Below the pieces are notes generated by a model. The model was not told where the DNA came from, did no database searches, and saw only the letters and a program-made list of their open reading frames with translations. Shown here in pieces: positions 43,311-54,307 of a stretch of 64,000 nt of DNA. Positions within the stretch are counted from its first letter, which is position 1. Every line of letters starts with the position of its first letter. The position numbers were made by a program, and so were the translations under genes. Source of the DNA: JAJTFA01 sp051715425 (GTDB lineage: Bacteria; Bacteroidota; Bacteroidia; UKL13-3); assembly GCA_051715425.1 (NCBI GenBank), contig JBPXJS010000025.1, positions 62,001-126,000 on the forward strand, read 5' to 3'.

Positions 43311-45863
43311 ATGATGCAAGGGAGTTTACCCAAACTTGCAGTTGCGTTCATAAATGTGCACATGCATATGGAAGTAAATAAACAAAATCTTCTGGTTTCG
43401 CTGTTATTGGTGTGTTTGGCAGACAATGTATTGCTTACACTGATCACTTATTTTTCAGGATATCCGCAGTATTCGTTATACTTTGTGATATCGCAGCTTG
43501 CTTATATACCTGCCTGGGTAATGGTGCTCAGAAGAAATTTGCTAGGTGGTTATATCTGGGCAGCTATTGCAGTAAACCTGTTACTCTTTGTTTTCGACTC
43601 TGGTATTTTAGGAACCGGACGTGAGTTCATTTTGTATATACCGGTAATTATTTCCTATTATGTTTTTCTTCCACTGCATTACAAAAAGCAACGATTATTT
43701 GCTGTTTTATGTTCGCTGTTTATTTTAAGCCTTACCACATTTACCTCGTTTACGCCCAAGCTTAAAATTGAAATTTATGAGGCGTTAAGTAATCATATCA
43801 ATTTTGTGGCAAGTGCTAATACCATTACAGCGTTGCTTGCTACGGTTATTTTGCTGCATCACCTGATTGAAAAAAATAACCAGATCACACAAAACTATAA
43901 AGACATTAATGAACGTTTGCTGGAGTCGGAATTCAGGCTGGAGTTTGCCTTGAATGTATCACGGGATGGAATTTGGGACTGGGACATACAGAATAATACT
44001 GTTTTTTTTTCAGATAAATGGAAACAACAGTTGGGTTATGGGGAGTTTGAAATAGAAGATGATTTTAATGCATGGTTAAATATTCTTCATCCTGATGATA
44101 AAGCTAAAGCACTAACTGAATTGTATGAGTATGTGGATGGCAAAACTGATCAGTACGCCTCTCTGCAAAGATTAAGAGCCAAGGATGGTACTTACAGATG
44201 GATACTTGACAGGGGAGAAATAGCAAAACGGGATAAAGACGGAAAGCCACTCCGGATGATTGGTACACACAGTGACAGAACGGAAAAAATCGAATCAGAG
44301 AAGGCCCTGAAAAAAACGGAGCAAATGCTGATCTCATTTAATAAAAATCTTACTGAGGGTATATATAGAAGTACGCCAGACAAAGGACTGGTCTACGTAA
44401 ATGATGCATTTGCAAAACTTTTCCAATATGCAAATCCTGGTGAAATTTTAAGCCTGGAGTCAGCAGATTTATACCAGTTCCCTGAGCAACGTATTTCCCT
44501 CCAGAATATGATAGCTGTTTTTCATTCATTCTCTAACCAGGAGGTGCTCTTTAAAAGACGGGATGGTTCCACTTTCTGGGGGTTGGTGAGTTCAACCAAA
44601 ACGGTGGATAGTGAAGGAAACGTTTATTATGACGGGGCGATACGTGATATAAGCCATATAAAAGAAGCGGAAAGCAGGCTTATTGATGCCAAAGAAAAAA
44701 TGGAAAAGGCATTACAATCCAAAAATCTTTTTCTTTCTACCATAAGTCACGAAATACGCACCCCACTTCATGCAATAAGTGGATTGGTGGAATACCTGAG
44801 ACAGAATAAACCACGTACTGATCAACAGGAATCGATAGATACGCTATTGTTTACGGTAAAACATCTGAATGCGCTTATCACCAACATGATTAATTATGCA
44901 ACTACCGGATCGGAAAGTAACCAGATAACCATTATAGAAGCATTTGATCTGAACAAACTCCTGGATGCCATTTGCAATGGTTTCTCAAAAGAAGCTCAGG
45001 AAAAAAATATTGAAATAAAAAAGTGCTACGATTCAAAGCTTGATTTCAGGCTGATGGGTGATACCACTTCCTTATCGCAGGTAATAAATAACCTGTTTAC
45101 CAATGCACTCAAATTTACAGAGGCAGGCAGGATTACCCTTGCTTATAAAATAACAAGGCTGCAAAAAAATATGGTGTCCATAAGGTTTAGTGTAAAGGAT
45201 ACGGGAATAGGAATTGAATCAGATAAACAACACCTCATATTTGAATCATTTACACAGGCCGATAACAGTATTAAACGTAAGTATGGCGGTACCGGCCTCG
45301 GACTGGCTATCTGCAAAAAAATCCTGAAACAACTGGGTTCGGATATATTTGTGAAAAGTGCTCCGGGCAATGGTTCAAATTTTTATTTCGACCTCGACTT
45401 TGAGTTAACGGAAAACAAAGCGGCCGCTCACCCGAGAAATGCCAAAAACCAAACTCCGAATCAGCAATCAAATGGGGATCAGTCTCCTGATGTATTAATA
45501 GTTGACGATAACCCTACCAATATTTTTGTACTTGTTCAGCACCTTAAACTGTCGGGTATTTCCTACTGCTCTGCCACAAGCGGGGAGGAGTGCCTTGAGT
45601 TGATGAAAAGGATAAGGCCCAAAATGGTTTTTCTCGACATACATATGCCGGGAATTGATGGTATTGAAACATGCAGGTATATTAAAAGACAACTATCAGA
45701 TACAACAGTTGCCGGGCTGACAGCAGATACTTCCCCGGTAATAAAACATCAGGCGCTGGAGGCAGGAATGGAAACCATTTTTTATAAACCTTTTAACTCC
45801 TCAGAAATACTGGACTATATCCGCTCCATTATAGAACTGAAACAAGTACAGCTTACCGCATAA
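43311..45863 (+). CDS. Hybrid sensor histidine kinase with PAS domains and receiver
   Basis: An 850-aa membrane kinase. Its layout is about six TM helices (residues ~27-195), PAS/PAC 1 (~205-325, GIWDWDIQNNTVFFSDKW), PAS 2 (~335-450), a HisKA domain with His480 in TISHEIRTPLHAI, HATPase_c with NNLFTNALKF, DTGIGIE and GGTGLGLAI, and a C-terminal receiver with Asp776 in MVFLDIHMPGIDG. All catalytic boxes are intact. The kinase should autophosphorylate and pass phosphate to its own receiver and perhaps to stand-alone receivers nearby. An internal ATG at 43368 (MEVNKQNLL) is an equally good start that begins nearer the first helix. The signal is unknown; PAS domains suggest redox or small-molecule sensing. 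Confidence 0.92.
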   Translation: MMQGSLPKLAVAFINVHMHMEVNKQNLLVSLLLVCLADNVLLTLITYFSGYPQYSLYFVISQLAYIPAWVMVLRRNLLGGYIWAAIAVNLLLFVFDSGILGTGREFILYIPVIISYYVFLPLHYKKQRLFAVLCSLFILSLTTFTSFTPKLKIEIYEALSNHINFVASANTITALLATVILLHHLIEKNNQITQNYKDINERLLESEFRLEFALNVSRDGIWDWDIQNNTVFFSDKWKQQLGYGEFEIEDDFNAWLNILHPDDKAKALTELYEYVDGKTDQYASLQRLRAKDGTYRWILDRGEIAKRDKDGKPLRMIGTHSDRTEKIESEKALKKTEQMLISFNKNLTEGIYRSTPDKGLVYVNDAFAKLFQYANPGEILSLESADLYQFPEQRISLQNMIAVFHSFSNQEVLFKRRDGSTFWGLVSSTKTVDSEGNVYYDGAIRDISHIKEAESRLIDAKEKMEKALQSKNLFLSTISHEIRTPLHAISGLVEYLRQNKPRTDQQESIDTLLFTVKHLNALITNMINYATTGSESNQITIIEAFDLNKLLDAICNGFSKEAQEKNIEIKKCYDSKLDFRLMGDTTSLSQVINNLFTNALKFTEAGRITLAYKITRLQKNMVSIRFSVKDTGIGIESDKQHLIFESFTQADNSIKRKYGGTGLGLAICKKILKQLGSDIFVKSAPGNGSNFYFDLDFELTENKAAAHPRNAKNQTPNQQSNGDQSPDVLIVDDNPTNIFVLVQHLKLSGISYCSATSGEECLELMKRIRPKMVFLDIHMPGIDGIETCRYIKRQLSDTTVAGLTADTSPVIKHQALEAGMETIFYKPFNSSEILDYIRSIIELKQVQLTA

Positions 45864-45944
45864 CCCAGTATTTAACACTTCAGCACTACTACAAAAATTA
45901 ACACTTAAAATTTAAAACTACAACAACCATTTAAATCAATTTAT

Positions 45945-48900
45945 ATGCAAAAAAACAAACTAGTTTCATTCATCATGTTATTACTCTATGCGGGTGTAAC
46001 GTATGCACAATGGCAACCTACCAACGGACCCACGGGTGGGGCATCACGTGCTGTCACCAGGCTTGGATCCACTATTCTGGTCTCTGCTGATGGGCCGGGA
46101 ATTTATTCTTCCACCAACAATGGAAATCAATGGAATGTGAGTCGTATTTATAATGGTTCAACATGTAATGAGTTTACCATAACTCCCGGACGCATTTATC
46201 TGAACAATACATCGAATACCTTTGTTTATTCAAACGATACAGGTAAAACATGGAAATCCCAAAGCGTTTCAGGTATCTCCAATAATGCCAATACATTCTA
46301 TAATTTCAGAGGAATATTGTTCAGGGGGTCAAATTCTTACAGCACTGCCTACAACAATGTTCATTACTCCCTGGATAGCGGTAAAACATGGCTGGCAAGG
46401 GTAGGTAGCGGAAGTACTTTATTTGGCTCTAATTTGTCAGTTAACGATTTCGCCAGCATTGGTTCAATATTGTTAACGGCTTCTACGTACGGTGTTCACT
46501 ATTCGGCAGATACCGGAAATACCTGGGTATTGCGCAACGGTGGTGGTTTTCTGTCTTCCAATGAAATTTTAAAAATTGTTTCAGCAGGTACAGATCTGTT
46601 TGCCATAAACAGTTGGGGTTATGTATTTAGAAGTGCTGATACCGCGAGAACGTGGGTAAACGTTACCACCGGAATTAGCAGCAACAGTACAGGCAGAATA
46701 ATCCGGAATATCGTGTACCACAGAGGCATCGTGTTGGGAAGTGCAGTAAGCAATGATACCTTATACCGATACAATAATGGTTTACAAAAATGGGAACCAC
46801 ATTCTTTTGATATCAAAGGAAATTATGGCGACCGGTTTTATTCTTATGGTGATACACTCTATATGTCTTCAAACAACGGTGCCTATTACAGCACAAACAA
46901 CGGGGTAAGCTGGACCTTAATGAGTGGTAAAATAAACTCTCTGAATTTGAAAGTTGTTGCTTTGGGAACCACCGTGCTGGCCGTAGATCAGTTTGGAAAG
47001 TTTCACAGAAGTGATAATGAAGGGGACACCTGGTATGCTAACGGAGCTACAGTTCCGGCTAACAATTACGTATACAAATTTTTTAAGGCTAACAATGGAC
47101 TGATTCTGATGAGTTGCTATAACAAATTGTACTATACCCTGGATACCGGAAGAACATGGATATTACAATCAAATGTAAGTACCATTGAAAAAGGCGGGAT
47201 TTTCTCAGGTAGTAAGTTTGTTTTCACCTATTCAGGATACCTTTATTCTTCTAATGATACAGCCAAAACTAAAACGGATATTTCGAATACAGCGATGCCT
47301 GGCTTAGCAAATAATATTAACCAACTGGTTGAAATCAATGGACAACTTTGGATCGCATCCGGAAAATTTGGATTGCTCAAATCTGCTGATAACGGACAAA
47401 CCTGGGTAAAACAAAATGCAGGTTTACCTTCTTTTAATAATGGAGGTGTTCAGGATACTGCAGTGTATTGGATAGCAAAAATAGGCACCGTTCTGGTTTG
47501 CCGCGCTAATGATGCCGGAACAGGGAAAAATTATATCTCATTAAACAATGGTGCTACATGGTCATACAGGTCAAACACATATATGAGCAGTTATGACGAA
47601 CCTGTTGTATATGGTCAGTATTTCATATGTGGTTATTATTTAAGTAAGGACACATTGGCAACATATACCAATTTTAATACCGGAATGAACAACTCAGTTT
47701 ATTACAATTCTTATCAAATACCATACAGCACATCTTATGCAGCCGGTACCAACTATATTTTTGCTCCTTTGGCAAACTTCGGTGTTTGGCGCAGGTCATT
47801 AAACAACCTTGGTACCTTACCTGCTGCTGTTTCGGGGCAAGCAACGGCTCTCAATCAGACAAGCCTGCTTGTAAGCTGGAATACAACATCAAATGCCAGT
47901 TCATACCTGCTGGAAGAGTCAACTTCAGCTACCGGTCCTTTTAGCGCATACGGCACTTTTTATTATGCTGCAGACAGTACCTACCTTCGTCAGAGTTTAT
48001 CAGCCGGTAATACCAGGTATTACAGAATTACAACAAGCAATGAGTTTGGTTCAGTAACCGGACCGGTATTCTCCGGAACAACCATGGCACGCCCGCTTGA
48101 GCCTACAGTATTTACTGCTAATGGAATTTCAACTACCGAAATTCGCTTAAAATGGCAAAGAAGGGAAACAACAGCAACAAAATATTTTATTGAAAGAACC
48201 GCAGCGGGTACTTGCTGTTCAATCGTTTTTACCGACAGTGTGAATGCAACGGACACTACTTATGTAATGAATAATCTTCTGAGAAATTCCAATTATTATT
48301 TCAGGATACGTTGTGTTGATGCCGGAGGGTATTCCTTATACGCTGGTATGATAAATGCAAACACATTGGATACTTTACCAAAATCACCGGTAAATCTGAA
48401 TGCCACTGCAATGACACAATACATGATCAGGTTAACATGGGCTGACAGTTCCAACAATGAAAGTGGTTTTGTTATTGAGCGCAAAGATTCAGCAACAGGA
48501 TCCTTCAGGGGTATTGACAGTCTTACTGCAAATATTCAGTCGTACGATGCGAAAGGTTTAACCGGCAATACCAAATACTGGTTCAGGGTTAGGGCTAAAA
48601 ACAATGCAGGGTACTCTTTATATACCAATACAGACAGTGCCGTAACCTATCCAGCTCCGGTTGCACCTTCGGCCTTACAAATACTATCTGTTACTTCGTC
48701 TTCATTCAACCTTATCTGGAATGATAACAGCAACAGCGAAACCGGTTATGTGATTGAGAGAGCAACTTCTGCAACCGGTCCTTTTACCCCTGCTGATAGT
48801 GTAAATGCCAATATCAATACCCGTACACTTGGTTCGCTTAGTGCAAATACCCGCTACTTTATTAGGGTAAAAACAAAAGATGCTTACGGTTACTCTTCTT

Positions 48901-50585
48901 ATAGTAATGTAGCAGATACCACCACATTGCCAAACCCTCCGTTTGCACCATCCAATCTTACAGCCTCTACATGGAGTTCATCAGCCATTCAGTTAAACTG
49001 GAATGATAATGCTAACAATGAAGAGAAATTTTTTATCGAAATGTCATTATCGCCTTCATCTGGTTTTGCAGTGGTTGATAGTGTTTTAACAAATGTTACC
49101 ACTTATCAGAAAACAAATCTAAATGCAGGTACGTATTATTATTTCCGCATCAGGGCTTACAACAGGGGAGGTTATTCTTCTTACGCCCCCAGCGTGATGG
49201 GAATAACAAACCCAAGTGTTCCGGCAGTACCAACTAATCTTGCCGTTGCCAATGCACAGCATGATTGGGTTCAGTTAACCTGGGTTGATAATTCAGGAAA
49301 TGAAACAGGATTTGCCCTACAACGTTCCGTTGGTACAAGCGGATCTTTTGCTACCATCAGAAACTATCCGGCAGGAACCACAACCGGCTATGACAGCAGT
49401 GTAATATCAGGAACCTCTTACAGCTACCGTGTTTATGCCACAAATACAGCCGGAAGTTCACCACATTCGAATACGGTTTCGTTTGTGGTACCTCTTCCTG
49501 TACCTGCAGCACCTTTGGCCTTAACGTCAACAGCGGCTTCACACCATACCATCAATCTTGCATGGACAGATGCAGCAACCGTAACACGTTATATTATTGA
49601 GCGTAGCACAGGTTCTTCCAGTGTTTATTCAGCAATTGACAGTGTTTCAGGAACGGCACGTACATTCAGCAATACAGGCCTGTCATCGGCAACTTCCTAT
49701 ACCTACCGCGTGCGTTCTTATACAGCTTCTTCAGGTTATTCGGCATATAGCTTAACTGCTTCAGCCACTACACCTGTTGCTCCGGCAGGTTTGCCATTGC
49801 CTCCAAATTCTTTGCAGGCTACAGCAGTTGATCCTTCTACTGTTACACTAACATGGAGAGACAGTTCTTCTGATGAAAGCAAGTTTTATATTGAGCGCAG
49901 ATCAACCGGCAGTTTTGTGGTAATTGATAGTGTAAATGCAAATATCACTACCTATAACAACCTGAATATGCCGGAAGGAACTACTTTTACCTACAGGGTT
50001 ACCGCGGTTAATAATTCCGGAAGTTCTGCTTATAGTAACGAAGCAACAGTTACCACACCAATTGATCTTGCTGCGCCTAAAGGACTGTATGCCGTGTTAA
50101 ATGCTACTTTATCAGTAACACTAAACTGGAGTGATATTTCCAGCGGTGAAGAAGGTTACCTGATAGAACGTTCAACCGTTTCAAACGATCTGTTTACAGA
50201 GGTAGGAAACGTAGGTATGAATGTAGAAACTTTTGCTGATGTATTGCCGTTTAAAGGAACATTCTATTACAGGGTAAGAGCAAAAAAGGGTAGTGTATTA
50301 TCTTCATACAGCAATATAGCGGTGGTTACCAATGTATCAACCGGTATGGCAGAAAATGCCGTAAATGGAGTAAATATCTATCCGGTACCAACTTCTGGTT
50401 TGGTTCATATTACTATTAACCGTTTACCGGAATCATTCAAAGTAACTGATCTTACCGGTCGTGAAATGAAATCAGATTTAATACCTGTTTCAGAAGGTGT
50501 TTATCAGGTTAATTTATCGGGTTTAAATAACGGAATTTATTTTGTTGTAATAGACCAGGTATCATACAAAGTGATTAAAAACTAA
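45945..50585 (+). CDS. T9SS type A protein with BNR/Vps10-like and nine FN3 domains
   Basis: A 1546-aa secreted protein. The signal peptide (1-21, VTYAQ) is followed by BNR/sialidase- or Vps10-like repeats (~25-630; SxDxGxTW motifs such as YSNDTGKTWK, YSLDSGKTWL, SADNGQTWV). These form a likely propeller. Nine fibronectin type III domains (~635-1460) contain the recurring LxWxDxSxNExGFxIER and AxNxxGYSxYSN. The type A sorting domain (NIYPVPTSGLVHITI, NGIYFVVID) ends the protein. It is exported by T9SS; the BNR-like half lacks the sialidase active-site pattern that I could confirm. The gene stands alone, with an A/T-rich leader and a strong terminator after it. Confidence 0.9.
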   Translation: MQKNKLVSFIMLLLYAGVTYAQWQPTNGPTGGASRAVTRLGSTILVSADGPGIYSSTNNGNQWNVSRIYNGSTCNEFTITPGRIYLNNTSNTFVYSNDTGKTWKSQSVSGISNNANTFYNFRGILFRGSNSYSTAYNNVHYSLDSGKTWLARVGSGSTLFGSNLSVNDFASIGSILLTASTYGVHYSADTGNTWVLRNGGGFLSSNEILKIVSAGTDLFAINSWGYVFRSADTARTWVNVTTGISSNSTGRIIRNIVYHRGIVLGSAVSNDTLYRYNNGLQKWEPHSFDIKGNYGDRFYSYGDTLYMSSNNGAYYSTNNGVSWTLMSGKINSLNLKVVALGTTVLAVDQFGKFHRSDNEGDTWYANGATVPANNYVYKFFKANNGLILMSCYNKLYYTLDTGRTWILQSNVSTIEKGGIFSGSKFVFTYSGYLYSSNDTAKTKTDISNTAMPGLANNINQLVEINGQLWIASGKFGLLKSADNGQTWVKQNAGLPSFNNGGVQDTAVYWIAKIGTVLVCRANDAGTGKNYISLNNGATWSYRSNTYMSSYDEPVVYGQYFICGYYLSKDTLATYTNFNTGMNNSVYYNSYQIPYSTSYAAGTNYIFAPLANFGVWRRSLNNLGTLPAAVSGQATALNQTSLLVSWNTTSNASSYLLEESTSATGPFSAYGTFYYAADSTYLRQSLSAGNTRYYRITTSNEFGSVTGPVFSGTTMARPLEPTVFTANGISTTEIRLKWQRRETTATKYFIERTAAGTCCSIVFTDSVNATDTTYVMNNLLRNSNYYFRIRCVDAGGYSLYAGMINANTLDTLPKSPVNLNATAMTQYMIRLTWADSSNNESGFVIERKDSATGSFRGIDSLTANIQSYDAKGLTGNTKYWFRVRAKNNAGYSLYTNTDSAVTYPAPVAPSALQILSVTSSSFNLIWNDNSNSETGYVIERATSATGPFTPADSVNANINTRTLGSLSANTRYFIRVKTKDAYGYSSYSNVADTTTLPNPPFAPSNLTASTWSSSAIQLNWNDNANNEEKFFIEMSLSPSSGFAVVDSVLTNVTTYQKTNLNAGTYYYFRIRAYNRGGYSSYAPSVMGITNPSVPAVPTNLAVANAQHDWVQLTWVDNSGNETGFALQRSVGTSGSFATIRNYPAGTTTGYDSSVISGTSYSYRVYATNTAGSSPHSNTVSFVVPLPVPAAPLALTSTAASHHTINLAWTDAATVTRYIIERSTGSSSVYSAIDSVSGTARTFSNTGLSSATSYTYRVRSYTASSGYSAYSLTASATTPVAPAGLPLPPNSLQATAVDPSTVTLTWRDSSSDESKFYIERRSTGSFVVIDSVNANITTYNNLNMPEGTTFTYRVTAVNNSGSSAYSNEATVTTPIDLAAPKGLYAVLNATLSVTLNWSDISSGEEGYLIERSTVSNDLFTEVGNVGMNVETFADVLPFKGTFYYRVRAKKGSVLSSYSNIAVVTNVSTGMAENAVNGVNIYPVPTSGLVHITINRLPESFKVTDLTGREMKSDLIPVSEGVYQVNLSGLNNGIYFVVIDQVSYKVIKN

Positions 50586-50600
50586 AGCACAAACAATAAT

Positions 50601-50632
50601 AAAAGGCCGCTTCAGTGATGAGGCGGCCTTTT
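50601..50632 (+). terminator. Rho-independent terminator
   Basis: AAAAGGCCGC (50601-50610) pairs perfectly with GCGGCCTTTT (50623-50632), and TTTTATTTTA follows. Confidence 0.9.
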
Positions 50633-50768
50633 TTATTTTACAATCAGATCGTATACGCGCTCATTCTGGTTTTTTTAATGTTTATGAGGTTTATTCATAC
50701 GTTCATCGAAATGAATACTTAAACCAACAGATGTATCCTCATTTTTACTACTTGATAAAATTTAAACT

Positions 50769-53700
50769 ATGAGAAAAATTATACTGACTTTTTTAACCAT
50801 TGTGTCTTTTCAGAGAGGTCAGGCACAATTTGTTCCGCTTAAAACAGATCAGCAGTTTGCCCCATCTCAGGCTGTGTTTATGGGAGGTTATTATTATACC
50901 ACTTTGTTTAATCCGTCAACCGGAATTGAATTGTACAAATCAGATGGAACTGCTGCTGGTACCACACTTTTAAAAGATATTAATACGAGCGCCAAGAGTG
51001 GTGCTATGTCAACACGAGGTACAAAAAGCGGCAGTTACGTGTACTTTGAGGGTAATGACGGAATCCATGGTAGCGAGCTTTGGAGAACGGACGGAACTGT
51101 TGCAGGTACCATGATGGTGAAAGATATCACACCGGGAAGTTCCGGAACTTTTATCACCGAAATGGCTGATGTTGGAGGGGTATTGTATTTTACCTTTTTT
51201 GATTTTACATCAGGCTCAGAGTTATGGAAAACTGATGGTACAGTTGCCGGCACTGTAATGGTTAAGGATATTAATCCGGGCGTAATGGGATCTAATCCGC
51301 GTGCATTAACCAATGTGAATGGGGTAGTGTTTTTTACTGCTGATGACGGAACAGGCGGGGAGGAGATATGGAAAAGTGATGGAACCTCAACCGGTACGGT
51401 AATGGTTAAGGATATAGAAGCAGGCATCACAGGATCATGGCCAACCGGCTTAACGGCAATAGGCAGCACATTATATTTTGTTGCTTCAAACTCCGCAAAT
51501 GGCTCAGAACTATGGAAGAGTGACGGAACAACAGCAGGTACCGTTATGGTGAAAGATATTGTTTCCGGTGTTTCCGGTTCATGGCCAGGTTCATTGAAAA
51601 ATGTGGCAGGTACGCTTTATTTTTCAGCAGATGACGGAACCAATGGATCGGAACTTTGGAAGAGCGATGGAACCACGGCCGGTACTGTAATGGTTAAAAA
51701 TATTCACTCAACGGCCTCCTCAGCACCTTTTATGCTGGGTAGTTTGGGTTCAACCTTATACTTTAGTGCCGATGACGGAACCAATGGTTCTGAACTTTGG
51801 AAGAGTGACGGCACATCTGCAGGTACAGTAATGGTGAAGAACATCAACAGCGGAAGCGCCAGCACCTGGATAGAAAGTGTAACCGCTATGGGCACGTCTG
51901 TTTATTTTGCTACCGATGACGGAATAAACGGAAAAGAACTTTGGAAAAGTGATGGAACAAGTGCAGGTACGGTTCTACTGAAAGATGTACAAACAGGTGT
52001 AGGTAGTGGTTTCCGGTTTGGAGCAACTATTCTGAATATCGGATCTACATTATATTTTACTGCTGATGACGGCAATAACGGAAACGAACTCTGGCGTTCT
52101 GACGGAACCACCGCAGGAACAATCATGGTAAAAGATATTTATCCTTCAAGAGAATCGGGATTACCATCTACATCGTTATTAACCAACGGAACAGAGCTGT
52201 TTATGGTTGCCAACGATGGTGTAACAGGTACTGAAATATGGAAAAGTAATGGTAATGCTGCCGGTACAAATCTGTTAAAAGATATGTGGGTGGGCACTGA
52301 AGATGCCAATATCAGTAACCTGGTTGTTGTAGGATCTACTATTTATTTTACCGCTTATGATGCCGTAAATGGAGGAGAGCTTTGGAAAACTGATGGAACT
52401 ACTGCAGGAACCGTAGTTGTTAAAGATATTCAACCTGGAAATGCAGGATCATATCCTAATAACCTCACTGTTGCAGGAACTACACTTTACTTTGCAGCAG
52501 ATGATGGAATAAACGGATCAGAAATATGGAAAACAGATGGTACTTCCGCTGGAACTACCATGGTGAAAGATATTAATACTACTGCCTCTTCAAGCCCTTA
52601 TAATCTGATAGCGGTAGGATCGTTTGTATTTTTTGTAGCAGATGACGGAACCAACGGGGGGGAGTTATGGAAAACCGATGGCACATCTGCCGGAACAACT
52701 TTGGTTAAAGATATTCGTACCGGAGCACTCTCATCCAGTATTACCAATACCACATCTGTTGGTGGCTCATTGTTTTTTATCGCAAATGATGGTATAAGTG
52801 GAGCAGAACTCTGGAAAAGTGATGGTACTACTGCAGGTACCGTATTGGTTAAGGATATAAGGCCGGGTGCTTCATCTGCTATTATTAACAGGCTGTTTGT
52901 AAATGGTACTGAGGTTTATTTTGCTGCCAATGACGGATCTAACGGATCAGAATTGTGGAAAAGCAATGGTACTTTAGCTGGTACGGTAATGGTAAAAAAT
53001 ATTGCATCTTCAAGCAGCTCTTCAAGTCCCAATGGATTTACATCGTTCGGGTCCCATATTTATTTTGCAGCAAATGATGGTACCAATGGAGCTGAACTCT
53101 GGAGAACGGATGGTACTCTTGCAGGAACGGTAATGGTAAAAGATATCAATGCAGGAGCCGGATCTTCTGACATAAACGGAATACATGTGGTAAACAGCAG
53201 ATTGGTATTTTCTGCTGACAATGGAATAAATGGTTCTGAATTATGGATGAGTTTAGGAACTGCGGGCAGTACCAGGTTGTTATACGACCTAATCGCAGGT
53301 GCTACTTCTAGTTATCCAACCCTTTACGCTGATGCTTCTGCGTCTTTCTCCCTTATTTATCATAGCAACACATTATTCAGTATTATCAATACTGCTTTAC
53401 CTGTAACCCTATCGCATTTTAGTGCCAATGCTGAAAATTGCATGGCTACCCTGAATTGGAGAAGTGAAACAGAAAACAATTTTAGTCACTATGAAGTGGA
53501 GCACAGCATTGACGGACTAAATTATAATTACGTGGGTGAGCGCATAGGAAGTGGCAACAGTTCCACTTATACTTATGTGGTTTCAGCCAGCGGTTACTAC
53601 AGGCTTAAGATGGTTGATCTTAACGGTGAAATATCATATAGTGGAGCTTTGTATGTAAATGATGTATGTGCAGGTAAAAAACTTAACGCCACCATTTCTT

Positions 53701-53921
53701 ATGGCCCTAATCCGGCAAACGACTTATTCTCCGTAATGGCAGACCAGCAAATTACTTCACTTGAAGTGATTGATATGGCAGGCAATACATTGATGGTAAA
53801 GGAAACTGAAACCGATAAGGTATATGTTCCAACATCATCATTATCAAATGGTCTCTACATCGTTAAGGTGTCTATGGCCAATCACACACAAAAGGTTATG
53901 AAAATAACCGTTAATCACTAG
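50769..53921 (+). CDS. T9SS type A protein with ELWxxDGT repeats
   Basis: A 1050-aa secreted protein. The signal peptide (1-19, GQAQ) precedes about 17 tandem repeats of ~52-57 residues (~40-880). The consensus is DGxNGSELWKSDGTxAGTVMV followed by KDIxxG and LYFxADD, the ELWxxDGT repeat family, probably a beta-propeller or solenoid. A conserved pre-CTD region (ALPVTLSHFSANAEN, TLNWRSETENNFSHYEVE) and a type A sorting domain (YGPNPANDLFSVMA, NGLYIVKVS) follow. It is exported by T9SS. No catalytic motif is visible. Repeats near the C-terminus are more diverged (KSNGN, SLGTAGS). A GCAA-loop terminator lies 43 bp downstream. Confidence 0.9.
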   Translation: MRKIILTFLTIVSFQRGQAQFVPLKTDQQFAPSQAVFMGGYYYTTLFNPSTGIELYKSDGTAAGTTLLKDINTSAKSGAMSTRGTKSGSYVYFEGNDGIHGSELWRTDGTVAGTMMVKDITPGSSGTFITEMADVGGVLYFTFFDFTSGSELWKTDGTVAGTVMVKDINPGVMGSNPRALTNVNGVVFFTADDGTGGEEIWKSDGTSTGTVMVKDIEAGITGSWPTGLTAIGSTLYFVASNSANGSELWKSDGTTAGTVMVKDIVSGVSGSWPGSLKNVAGTLYFSADDGTNGSELWKSDGTTAGTVMVKNIHSTASSAPFMLGSLGSTLYFSADDGTNGSELWKSDGTSAGTVMVKNINSGSASTWIESVTAMGTSVYFATDDGINGKELWKSDGTSAGTVLLKDVQTGVGSGFRFGATILNIGSTLYFTADDGNNGNELWRSDGTTAGTIMVKDIYPSRESGLPSTSLLTNGTELFMVANDGVTGTEIWKSNGNAAGTNLLKDMWVGTEDANISNLVVVGSTIYFTAYDAVNGGELWKTDGTTAGTVVVKDIQPGNAGSYPNNLTVAGTTLYFAADDGINGSEIWKTDGTSAGTTMVKDINTTASSSPYNLIAVGSFVFFVADDGTNGGELWKTDGTSAGTTLVKDIRTGALSSSITNTTSVGGSLFFIANDGISGAELWKSDGTTAGTVLVKDIRPGASSAIINRLFVNGTEVYFAANDGSNGSELWKSNGTLAGTVMVKNIASSSSSSSPNGFTSFGSHIYFAANDGTNGAELWRTDGTLAGTVMVKDINAGAGSSDINGIHVVNSRLVFSADNGINGSELWMSLGTAGSTRLLYDLIAGATSSYPTLYADASASFSLIYHSNTLFSIINTALPVTLSHFSANAENCMATLNWRSETENNFSHYEVEHSIDGLNYNYVGERIGSGNSSTYTYVVSASGYYRLKMVDLNGEISYSGALYVNDVCAGKKLNATISYGPNPANDLFSVMADQQITSLEVIDMAGNTLMVKETETDKVYVPTSSLSNGLYIVKVSMANHTQKVMKITVNH

Positions 53922-53963
53922 ACCTTTTTGAGGTAGTTTTCATTTATAGGTAGATGGCGAAGG

Positions 53964-53991
53964 GGCTGCTTCAAAGCAATTTGAGGCAGCC
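53964..53991 (+). terminator. Rho-independent terminator with GCAA tetraloop
   Basis: GGCTGCTTCAAA (53964-53975) pairs with TTTGAGGCAGCC (53980-53991) with one wobble, around a GCAA tetraloop. TTCTTCATTTTT follows. Confidence 0.85.
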
Positions 53992-54053
53992 TTCTTCATT
54001 TTTAGATGAGCTGAATCGCTTAACAATAAAGGAGTATTACAATCAGACATTAT

Positions 54054-54295
54054 GGGAGAAAGAGAAAGAGAAACAGAAAGAGAAAGAGAAAGAGAAGGAG
54101 AAGGAGAAAGGGAAAGGGAAAGAGAAAGAGAAAGAGAAACAGAAAGAGAAAGAGAAGGAGAAGGAGAAAGGGAAAGAGAAGGAGAAAGAGAAGGAGAAAG
54201 AGAAGGAGAAGGAGAAGGAGAAAGAGAAAGAGAAAGAGAAGGAGAAACAGAAAGAGAAGGAGAAACAGAAAGAGAAAGAGAAAGGGAAAGAGAAG
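54054..54295 (+). repeat. Purine-rich GARAAA microsatellite, long tract
   Basis: About 240 bp composed almost only of A and G in imperfect hexamers GAGAAA, GAGAAG, GGGAAA and GAAACA; the only pyrimidines are a few C in AACAG. The polypyrimidine complement lies downstream of the minus-strand porP/sprF gene. Mirror-like polypurine tracts can form intramolecular triplex DNA. Long open frames in it, rich in Lys-Glu or Arg-Glu, are products of composition. Confidence 0.92.
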
Positions 54296-54307
54296 CAGCA
54301 CTTACAC